From positions 1 through 11,397 of the forward strand of contig CAMLFV010000085.1 of NCBI GenBank assembly GCA_946479395.1: DNA of 11,397 nt. Direction: 5' to 3'. The notes below the pieces were generated by a model. That model had not been told where the DNA came from and searched no databases. It saw only the letters and a list, made by a program, of their open reading frames with translations. The position numbers were made by a program, and so were the translations under genes. The stretch is from an uncultured Flavobacterium sp. (GTDB taxonomy: Bacteria > Bacteroidota > Bacteroidia > Flavobacteriales > Flavobacteriaceae). Shown here one piece after another: positions 1-5,859 of the stretch (its first letter is position 1; each line of letters begins with the position of its first letter).

Positions 1-150
1 CCACATTACGTGAAGATTGTGCCCAGTGCCGACGAGATCAATGTTTTTGAAGAATGTGTAAAGCGTTCGGGATTATCTGTTGATGATAATTATACCCGAA
101 AATATCCTGCCGATGAACGTGCAAACATCAGTATACATTTAATAAAATAA
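1..150 (+). CDS. C-terminal end of an unrecognised protein (5' end outside window)
   Basis: Frame 1 is open from the first base and ends in TAA at 148-150, giving 49 residues that begin PHYVKIVPSADE and end ISIHLIK. A coding reading is supported by the uninterrupted frame and by a strong hairpin terminator that begins at the stop codon. The fragment is charged, has no membrane segment, and looks like the end of a soluble cytoplasmic domain with an alternating hydrophobic last strand. I do not recognise the family from so short a piece and assign no function. It converges with the M49 peptidase gene, so the two share the terminator between them. Confidence 0.7.
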   Translation, partial: PHYVKIVPSADEINVFEECVKRSGLSVDDNYTRKYPADERANISIHLIK

Positions 151-180
151 AAAAGACCGCTTTCTCAAGGCGGTCTTTTT
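150..180. terminator. Bidirectional rho-independent terminator
   Basis: A perfect 11 bp stem (AAAAAGACCGC paired with GCGGTCTTTTT) encloses a 9-base spacer that can itself pair partly. It ends in T-runs when read on either strand. It lies between the convergent stops at 148-150 (plus) and 185-187 (minus), so it can serve both genes. Confidence 0.9.
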
Positions 181-184
181 GTTA

Positions 185-2224
185 TTAATTTTCTAAAGGA
201 AGAAAGTTGTAGTTTTTAGAATAATACAACATTTGTTCTGTAAACGTTTTAGGATAAGTTACCACAATATCGGTAATTTCTCCTTTTTCATTTGTTACAG
301 GAACTAGCACTGGATTTACAAAACCACGATAAGGTGCTGTGTTGAACTTCTTGTTACGTTCTAACACTTCTTTGTGAAGTTGCTTATCAACTTTTACACC
401 ATAATTTTCAACCAGTTCTTTAGCAGCTTTAAAATCTCCTTCTGATTTTATACGTTGCGTTTCACGCAACAATTGTCCGAATAAATCGTGCAAACGGGCA
501 TAATCATTTATTTTAAAGTAGGTTTTATTGTCGCGAACCACTTTCTCAATCACGTTGAATTCTTTTCCTTTTTCAAAAACCCAAGCCGAAACCCACTGGC
601 GGTTACGCATGTGTGCTTCTTCGATATCCTGTCCCGGTTCAATTCTGACCAACTGCGTCATTAATCCGTTACGGATATAATCGTTATAAGCTGCCATTCC
701 AAGATTCTGCCAATTATCAACCAAGCCTAAATCCTGAATTTTTTTATCGTATAAATAGTAAAGCGCAACTAAATCGGCACGACCTTCTTCTAAAGTAGAT
801 GCATAACTTTTTAAGGTTTCTTTTGGCGTTCCCACTCCCGGATTTAACTGACCCGATGCGTGCCCAATAACCTCGTGTAAAGCAGTGTGTAATTTATCTG
901 CCAATTCGCTGTAACGTTGCGATAGTTTAATTTCGTTTTCGTCAAAAGCAAATTCTTTTAATTTATCACCACCTCCGGCTTTGTTGTACGCTTCGATAAT
1001 GTTTCCTAACGAAATAGATTTAGAACCATGTTCAGCACGAATCCAGTCTGCATTTGGCAGATTCACACCAATTGGCGTTGCTGGTGACGTATCGCCACTT
1101 TCTGCTGCAACAATTACGGTTTTGTATGATACACCTACAACGTTTTTCTTTTTATGTTCGGGCATTAACGGTGAGCTGTCTTCAAACCACTGAGCGCTTT
1201 TTGAAATTACTTCCATTTTTGCCGACATATCAAAATCTTTAATCTGAACGGTTGATTCGTATGATGCTTTATGCCCTAACGGATCGTTGTAAACTTCGAT
1301 AAATCCATTAATGTAATCAATATTGCCAGCGGTTGCTTTTACCCACGCAATATTATAATCGTCCCATTTTTTAAGGTCGCCAGTTTTATAAAAATCAATT
1401 AAAATATTTAAAGCTTCGGCTTGTTCTTTGTTTTCTGATACTTTTACAGCTTTATCTAACCAAAAAATAATTTTATCAATAGCAGCACCGTACATACCGC
1501 CACTGCGCCAAACACGTTCTTCTATTTTGCCAGATTCTGTTCGAACTAATTTTGAATTTAATCCGGTAGATAGAGGGCGTAATGTATCGGCAGGAATCAT
1601 GCTTCCGTAAAAACGCTCAACATCTTTTGCGTTTAATCCTTTGCCATAAAAATTAACTGCCGATCCTTGTACCAAACCTTTGGATTCATTAAGGTTTACT
1701 TTTTTGCCATCAACATCGTTAAACAGGATTTCAACAATACTTGCGTCTAAGTTTGTTTTGGTATCCTTTAATAATTTTTGAAGATACGTTTGCGGAAAAC
1801 CGGGTTTTATTTTATCGTTTGAATAATGATGATGAATACCGTTAGAAAACCAAATGCGTTTTAAGTAAACTTCGAACTTTTGCCAGTTTTCGTTGTTTTT
1901 ATCGCCTTTGTAATTTTTATAAACGTTTTCTAAAGCAGCACGAATTTTAAGATTGTATTTATAGTTTTGATCCCAAAAAATATCGCGACCCGAATAGCCC
2001 GCTTGTGCAAGATAATAAACCAGTTTTTTTTCTTTTAAAGTCAATTTTTCCCATCCAGGAATATCGTATTTCAACACCTGAACATCGGCAAATTGTTCTG
2101 TTTCAAATTTTACATTTTTAAGACTATCTATCATGCGTGATTCGTTTGCCATTTTGTCTTCTTTTTTGCACGAAGTTAACGAAACAACTGCTAAAGCTAT
2201 AAGGGTAAACCGACTTAATTTCAT
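185..2224 (-). CDS. Dipeptidyl-peptidase III-like zinc peptidase (family M49), predicted lipoprotein
   Basis: The 679-residue product carries the M49 zinc signature HEVIGH at residues 450-455 (His450 and His455 as ligands, Glu451 as catalytic base). It also has EEGRAD at 479-484, the counterpart of the EECRAE-type motif that supplies the third zinc ligand, here probably Glu480. Family members remove dipeptides from the N-terminus of short peptides, and the length matches bacterial M49 enzymes. The N-terminus is a lipoprotein signal: a basic start, a hydrophobic stretch, then the lipobox LTSC with Cys19, followed by charged residues. The mature enzyme is therefore probably lipid-anchored in the cell envelope and may process imported or periplasmic peptides. 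The start was chosen because the signal peptide begins exactly at this ATG. A terminator at 2302-2331 separates it from the genes upstream, so it is probably transcribed alone. The substrate cannot be read from sequence. Confidence 0.93.
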   Translation of the reverse strand: MKLSRFTLIALAVVSLTSCKKEDKMANESRMIDSLKNVKFETEQFADVQVLKYDIPGWEKLTLKEKKLVYYLAQAGYSGRDIFWDQNYKYNLKIRAALENVYKNYKGDKNNENWQKFEVYLKRIWFSNGIHHHYSNDKIKPGFPQTYLQKLLKDTKTNLDASIVEILFNDVDGKKVNLNESKGLVQGSAVNFYGKGLNAKDVERFYGSMIPADTLRPLSTGLNSKLVRTESGKIEERVWRSGGMYGAAIDKIIFWLDKAVKVSENKEQAEALNILIDFYKTGDLKKWDDYNIAWVKATAGNIDYINGFIEVYNDPLGHKASYESTVQIKDFDMSAKMEVISKSAQWFEDSSPLMPEHKKKNVVGVSYKTVIVAAESGDTSPATPIGVNLPNADWIRAEHGSKSISLGNIIEAYNKAGGGDKLKEFAFDENEIKLSQRYSELADKLHTALHEVIGHASGQLNPGVGTPKETLKSYASTLEEGRADLVALYYLYDKKIQDLGLVDNWQNLGMAAYNDYIRNGLMTQLVRIEPGQDIEEAHMRNRQWVSAWVFEKGKEFNVIEKVVRDNKTYFKINDYARLHDLFGQLLRETQRIKSEGDFKAAKELVENYGVKVDKQLHKEVLERNKKFNTAPYRGFVNPVLVPVTNEKGEITDIVVTYPKTFTEQMLYYSKNYNFLPLEN

Positions 2225-2247
2225 ATATTAATTGGTGTTAGTAGAAA

Positions 2248-2255
2248 CAAATATA
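2248..2255 (-). promoter_or_regulatory. Candidate -7 promoter element for the M49 peptidase gene
   Basis: On the minus strand this reads TATATTTG, an exact match to the Bacteroidota -7 consensus TAnnTTTG, 23 bases before the ATG. It lies just downstream of the terminator closing the preceding gene, where a new promoter is expected. No TTG/TTTG -33 element is present at the right distance, which limits confidence. Confidence 0.45.
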
Positions 2256-2301
2256 TTAAATTTATATTGATGAAGTTTTAATTGAATTGAAACTGCCGTA
2301 T

Positions 2302-2331
2302 AAAAAAAGAGCTTTGAAATTTTCAAAGCTT
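2302..2331 (-). terminator. Rho-independent terminator of the truC-EEP-NDT-like cluster
   Basis: AGCTTTGAAA at 2330-2321 (minus strand) is followed by its inverted copy TTTCAAAGCT. The fully paired form would leave almost no loop, so the functional stem is probably 7-8 bp. On the minus strand it is followed by C and seven T residues (complement of 2302-2308). It lies 1-2 bases past the stop codon at 2333-2335. Confidence 0.87.
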
Positions 2332-2332
2332 A

Positions 2333-2737
2333 TTAATTTTGTGGTAAAACGTTTTTAAGAAATTCGTTTAACTGATCGAACAAATCTTTCGGGCTTGAAT
2401 ACAAAATATGAAAATTGCTTAACGCAAATAATAATTCGTTGGTATCGGCTTCGGCTTTTTGCAAATAAACAATAGGCTTGCGTTTTGCTTTGGCGTAACC
2501 TAATTCAATACATGATGTAACGTTAACCGATGTAGCTTCGATAATTAAAAAGTTGCTAGAATCTATTTCTTTCATTGCTTGCAGCATCATTTCGGCTTCT
2601 TGTCCGGCTTCAAACGGATATTTATCAACAAAGATAAACTGTTCCACATTCGCCGTACTCATTGCCATGCCCAGTGCAATAATTTCTTTTCCTAAAGATT
2701 TTCTTGTAATTGTATCAACCGATATATATGCTTTCAT
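2333..2737 (-). CDS. Nucleoside 2-deoxyribosyltransferase-like protein
   Basis: The 134-residue product resembles the small Rossmann-like nucleoside 2-deoxyribosyltransferase family. It has an N-terminal strand (KAYISVD), a middle helix ending EIDSSNFLIIEAT where the family has its nucleotide-pocket strand and loop, then CIELGYAKAKRKPIVYL, matching the family pattern of a glutamate followed by LGYA and a KP-strand. Glu78 of ELGYA would be the nucleophile. Known members cleave or exchange the N-glycosidic bond of (deoxy)nucleosides or nucleotides, for instance to remove modified nucleotides. The protein is soluble, with no signal or membrane segment. It is the last gene of a minus-strand cluster, 33 bases after the EEP-family gene and directly before a terminator. 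The substrate is unknown. The family call rests on motif pattern only, and a non-catalytic relative of the same fold remains possible. Confidence 0.68.
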   Translation of the reverse strand: MKAYISVDTITRKSLGKEIIALGMAMSTANVEQFIFVDKYPFEAGQEAEMMLQAMKEIDSSNFLIIEATSVNVTSCIELGYAKAKRKPIVYLQKAEADTNELLFALSNFHILYSSPKDLFDQLNEFLKNVLPQN

Positions 2738-2770
2738 TCATTAGCAGTTTATGTGGTAAAGATAATTAAA

Positions 2771-3853
2771 TTATTCGGTAACAACAGTTTCTCTGTCGCT
2801 TTCTTCGGATTTTCCTTCTTCAATCATTTCGGTAACATCTTCGTGATCATCTTTATCCAAGTGTTCAACCAAATCTTCCTGATCGTCGTTAATTTTATCG
2901 ATAAAAAACTTGCAGTACAACGGTAAATGGTCAGATCCAACAGTTGGCATCGCCTTTAATTCTTCTACAAAAATATCGGTAGTATGAAACATTTGATCGA
3001 TTGGGAAACGCAACAAACGGTATTTTGCATGAAAAGTTGATATTAATCCGCGACCAATTCTTGGATCGATTGTTCCCGATGTTTTTCTGAATAATACCGA
3101 TGATTTTGCCCAAGCTACATTATTAAAATCGCCAATTACAACAGCAGGTTTACGATCTTCTTTTACTTTTTTGGCAACCGATAATAATTCGCCATCGCGC
3201 TCTTTTGCATTTTCTTCTTCGGTTGGGCTTGGCGGCGGCGGATGCACGCCAAAAAACACAAACTCAAAACCATCTTTTGTTTTAAAAGTAGCTTCAATAC
3301 TCGGAATATCGTCGGCAACAAAATAATGTTTCTGGCAGTTGGTCATTTCAATTTTAGAATACAGATGCATTCCGTAAGTATTTTCTAAAGCGATTTCACA
3401 AAAATACGGATAGTTCGGTTTTAAAGCCTGTAATGCATCTTCCCAATCTTGGTTCGATTCCATTGTTAGAATAATGTCCGGATTTTCGTTCTCTAAAAAC
3501 TTCAAAAATCGATCATATTCTTTATTAAACTGATAAATATTGGTTGAAATGACTTTAATGCTTTCTGACGATTTTTCGGTTTTTACCTTTTTTTCGATCT
3601 TATAAAATGGTGTGTACGGATACAGCAGATAAATCTCGTAAATCATACAAGCTAACAGAACAATTTGTGTTATGTAGAAACCGATAGTTTTATCGAGAAA
3701 AATCCAAGCTAAAACAAAAATAATAAGTTGTAATACTAAAATTTGGACTTTACCAAAATCGAAAATCCTGAAAAACCAATGTTGGTTTTCAACCAGCGGA
3801 ATTAACGATGCAAAAATTAAAAGTATAGATAAACTATAAAAACCAATTTCCAT
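2771..3853 (-). CDS. Membrane-anchored endonuclease/exonuclease/phosphatase (EEP) family protein
   Basis: Three hydrophobic segments near residues 5-21, 36-53 and 57-78 form an N-terminal membrane region, followed by an EEP (DNase I-like) domain from about residue 98 to 318. The expected catalytic residues are visible: Asn105 (STN), Glu132 (TMESN, metal ligand), His204 (GVHPPPP), Asp242 and Asn244 (GDFNN), and Asp308-His309 (GSDHLPL). The fold hydrolyses phosphodiester or phosphomonoester bonds in nucleic acids, phosphoinositides or other substrates, and the specific substrate is not evident here. With three spans, the catalytic domain could sit on either side of the inner membrane; I do not assign topology. 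The last 42 residues are strikingly acidic (many D and E) and low in complexity. The gene starts 13 bases after truC and precedes the deoxyribosyltransferase-like gene, which suggests one transcript. The start ATG is the one that gives the full first membrane segment. Confidence 0.87.
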   Translation of the reverse strand: MEIGFYSLSILLIFASLIPLVENQHWFFRIFDFGKVQILVLQLIIFVLAWIFLDKTIGFYITQIVLLACMIYEIYLLYPYTPFYKIEKKVKTEKSSESIKVISTNIYQFNKEYDRFLKFLENENPDIILTMESNQDWEDALQALKPNYPYFCEIALENTYGMHLYSKIEMTNCQKHYFVADDIPSIEATFKTKDGFEFVFFGVHPPPPSPTEEENAKERDGELLSVAKKVKEDRKPAVVIGDFNNVAWAKSSVLFRKTSGTIDPRIGRGLISTFHAKYRLLRFPIDQMFHTTDIFVEELKAMPTVGSDHLPLYCKFFIDKINDDQEDLVEHLDKDDHEDVTEMIEEGKSEESDRETVVTE

Positions 3854-3866
3854 TACGGTAAATTTT

Positions 3867-4565
3867 TTACAAATCTAAAGTTTTAAAACCAAGCATTTTA
3901 TAAACATCTAAAAATACTTGCGACGGTTGTGCTGTTAAAGTTATGCTTTGCTGTGTGTGCGGATGCTGAAACGTTAAACTGTGTGCATGCAGTAGCATGG
4001 TTTTCATACCAAATTTCTCCAGCCACAATTTGTTTTGCTTGTTACAACCATGCGGGCGGTCGCCAATAATTGGGTGTAAAATATGCGCCATGTGCTTGCG
4101 TATTTGGTGCATGCGTCCGGTTAAAGGCGTGGCTTCAATTAAACTGTAACGCGATGTTTGGTGTTTTCCATGCGGTAAATCAATCTCGGCTTTTTCCAAG
4201 GTTTTTATTTTGGTAACGGCATTTTGCAGCACGCCATCGTCACGGTGCAAAGCGTAATCAATGGTTAATTCATCGACACAAAAACCGCGAACAATTGCCC
4301 AATATTTTTTTTCGGTTGATTTATTTGTGAACTGTTCCACCAAATTTCGATTAGTTTCTTTATCTAAAGCAAAAAGCAAAACGCCAGATGTTTTTCGATC
4401 TAATCTGTGCACCGGATATACTTTTTGATTGATTTGATCGCGCAAAAGCTGAATAGCAAATTCTTCTGCATTTCGGGCAATTGGCGACTGATGAACCAGT
4501 AAATCATGTGGTTTGTTGATGGCGACCAGATATTCGTCTTGATAAATTATTTCGAGTGGATTCAT
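3867..4565 (-). CDS. truC: tRNA pseudouridine synthase C (RluA family)
   Basis: The 232-residue product has the RluA-family catalytic motif HRLDRKTSG with Asp56 as the catalytic aspartate, and GRMHQIRKHMAHILHPIIGD, which continues into the family's C-terminal motif. Its N-terminus (EIIYQDEYLVAINKP, then LVHQS) aligns closely from memory with E. coli TruC (EILYQDEWLVAVNKP, LVHRS), whose catalytic Asp54 is in nearly the same place. TruC converts uridine 65 to pseudouridine in the T-stem region of certain tRNAs, in the cytoplasm. It lacks an N-terminal S4 RNA-binding domain, as expected for TruC and unlike RluC or RluD. It is the first gene of a three-gene minus-strand cluster and is divergent from a small plus-strand gene 29 bases away. 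No convincing promoter was found. A different RluA-type target (rRNA) cannot be fully excluded. Confidence 0.88.
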   Translation of the reverse strand: MNPLEIIYQDEYLVAINKPHDLLVHQSPIARNAEEFAIQLLRDQINQKVYPVHRLDRKTSGVLLFALDKETNRNLVEQFTNKSTEKKYWAIVRGFCVDELTIDYALHRDDGVLQNAVTKIKTLEKAEIDLPHGKHQTSRYSLIEATPLTGRMHQIRKHMAHILHPIIGDRPHGCNKQNKLWLEKFGMKTMLLHAHSLTFQHPHTQQSITLTAQPSQVFLDVYKMLGFKTLDL

Positions 4566-4594
4566 TTATTTTTTTAACTTTAGAAAAAAGAGCG

Positions 4595-5095
4595 ATGACA
4601 AAAGTTGTATTATATTCAATTCTGTTCTTGTCAATATTTCAGTTTGATAAAAGTACAGAAATAAGCTATCAATTAAAAAACGAAAAGTTAGTTTATCAAC
4701 TTAAAATGAAAAACGGTAAACAATTGTCGGTTTGCATTGATAAAGACGAGAAATATATTGTTTATAGATATGGTTCAAAAAATAAAATCGAGTTAGAGTA
4801 TCCAAAAGAAAAAGATTTATCAAGTTTTCAAAAGTTTGAATATTCTGGCTGGAGTAGAGGTGGAGGTATTAAAAATTCTGCAATGGAATTAAAATATCTA
4901 GCTTTTACAAATAATGGAATCAAGTATGTTATTTACGACACCTATTTTTCAGAAGTAAACAAATTAGAAGCTGGAATTAAAGTGATGGAATCAGAAAACA
5001 AAGTCACAGATATAAAAGGATTGATAAAATCAAGAAAAGGAAATTTATCTGATTTAAAAGATAAAGTAAAACAAGCCGAAGAGTTATATGATTAA
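4595..5095 (+). CDS. Unrecognised small protein, probably exported
   Basis: From the ATG at 4595 the product is 166 residues. It opens with MTKVVLYSILFLSIFQF, a short basic start followed by a hydrophobic stretch typical of a Sec signal or a single membrane anchor. The rest is hydrophilic and lysine-rich, with alternating strand-like segments (LVYQLKMKNGK, KYIVYRYGSKNK, KYVIYDTYFSE) suggesting a small beta-rich domain, and a helical charged tail (LSDLKDKVKQAEELYD). I do not recognise a family. The frame stays open upstream to a GTG at 4556, but the ATG was preferred because the signal starts there, a purine-rich run (AAAAAAGAGCG) precedes it, and it avoids overlap with truC. The gene ends just before a strong terminator, so it is probably monocistronic. 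It looks richer in A and T than its neighbours, so it may be lineage-specific or acquired. Confidence 0.72.
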   Translation: MTKVVLYSILFLSIFQFDKSTEISYQLKNEKLVYQLKMKNGKQLSVCIDKDEKYIVYRYGSKNKIELEYPKEKDLSSFQKFEYSGWSRGGGIKNSAMELKYLAFTNNGIKYVIYDTYFSEVNKLEAGIKVMESENKVTDIKGLIKSRKGNLSDLKDKVKQAEELYD

Positions 5096-5097
5096 AC

Positions 5098-5126
5098 AAA
5101 AAAATCGCCTTTTAAAGGCGATTTTT
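5098..5126. terminator. Bidirectional rho-independent terminator
   Basis: TCGCCTTT and AAAGGCGA form an 8 bp core stem, extended by an A-run on the left and a T-run on the right, so both strands end in a T-tract. It lies between the convergent stops of the small exported-protein gene (5093-5095) and the superoxide dismutase gene (5145-5147). Confidence 0.9.
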
Positions 5127-5144
5127 AATGAAGCACTAATTTAA

Positions 5145-5750
5145 TTATTTAGCGTCTGCATATTTTTTAGCAACAGCATCCCAGTTAACCACATTAAAAA
5201 ATGCGTTAATATAGTCAGGTCTGCGGTTTTGGTAGTTTAAGTAATAAGCATGTTCCCAAACATCTAAACCTAAAATTGGTGTACCTTCGCATCCAATTCC
5301 TGGCATTAAAGGGTTGTCTTGGTTTGCAGTAGCACAAACTTCTAACTTACCATTTTTAACACACAACCAAGCCCAGCCCGATCCAAACTGTGTAGCACCC
5401 GCTTTGGCAAAAGCATCTTTAAAAGCATCGAATGATCCAAAAGCTTCATTAATTGCAGTAGCTAATTCACCAGTTGGCTCGCCACCTGCATTTGGTGCCA
5501 TAACTTCCCAAAATAAGTTGTGATTGTAAAAACCACCACCGTTATTACGAACAGGTTTGTTGTTTAAATCTAAATTTGTTAAAATATCTTCGATCGATTT
5601 TCCTGCTAAATCAGTTCCTTCAATCGCAGCATTTAAGTTTGTTGTGTATGCTTGGTGATGTTTAGAGTAGTGAATTTCCATTGTTCTAGCGTCAATATGA
5701 GGCTCTAAAGCGTCGTAAGAATATGGTAATTTTGGTAATTCGAAAGCCAT
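5145..5750 (-). CDS. sodA: Superoxide dismutase, Mn-type of the Fe/Mn family
   Basis: The 201-residue product is a complete Fe/Mn superoxide dismutase, which converts superoxide to oxygen and hydrogen peroxide. Metal ligands are His27, His77 (NHNLFW), Asp163 and His167 in the signature DVWEHAYY. Two positions that usually separate the metal types point to manganese: glycine (Gly73) four residues before His77, where iron enzymes carry glutamine, and glutamine (Gln144, in ANQDNPLM), where iron enzymes usually have alanine. Some family members are cambialistic, so metal use in the cell is an inference. The standard N-terminus (AFELPKLPY) and lack of a signal peptide indicate a cytoplasmic enzyme and support the start. 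The gene is alone between a strong promoter and a bidirectional terminator, and diverges from the helicase-nuclease gene. Confidence 0.97.
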   Translation of the reverse strand: MAFELPKLPYSYDALEPHIDARTMEIHYSKHHQAYTTNLNAAIEGTDLAGKSIEDILTNLDLNNKPVRNNGGGFYNHNLFWEVMAPNAGGEPTGELATAINEAFGSFDAFKDAFAKAGATQFGSGWAWLCVKNGKLEVCATANQDNPLMPGIGCEGTPILGLDVWEHAYYLNYQNRRPDYINAFFNVVNWDAVAKKYADAK

Positions 5751-5787
5751 AACTATAATAGTTTAAAGATTAGTATTATTTTTATTT

Positions 5788-5817
5788 CAAATTTAAACAA
5801 AATACATCGACAACAAA
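5788..5817 (-). promoter_or_regulatory. Bacteroidota-type promoter of the superoxide dismutase gene
   Basis: Read on the minus strand, TTTG (5817-5814) is followed after 18 bases by TAAATTTG (5795-5788). Both elements match the Bacteroidota consensus TTTG / TAnnTTTG with accepted spacing. The transcript would start near 5781, leaving about 30 bases of leader before the ATG at 5750. No operator-like inverted repeat was noticed. Confidence 0.78.
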
Positions 5818-5859
5818 AATTATTATGTGTCTTCTTTGTTAACATTTTTATAAAGTATC

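Noticed and set aside
981..1610. Several plus-strand open frames of 60-70 codons antisense to the M49 gene
   Set aside because: All are internal to a full-length, motif-verified gene, with no ribosome-binding context or recognisable product.
4556..4594. N-terminal extension of the small exported protein from a GTG at 4556
   Set aside because: It would overlap truC and put 13 extra residues before a signal peptide that begins naturally at the ATG at 4595.
4609..4634. TTGACA and TATAAT on the minus strand upstream of truC, resembling a sigma70 promoter
   Set aside because: The spacer is only 14 bases, it lies inside the small exported-protein gene, and Bacteroidota do not use this promoter form. 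Treated as chance in AT-rich DNA.
5796..5859. Promoter for the helicase-nuclease gene in the divergent region
   Set aside because: A TTTG occurs at 5835-5838, but no TAnnTTTG lies at an acceptable distance on the plus strand, so no promoter is called.
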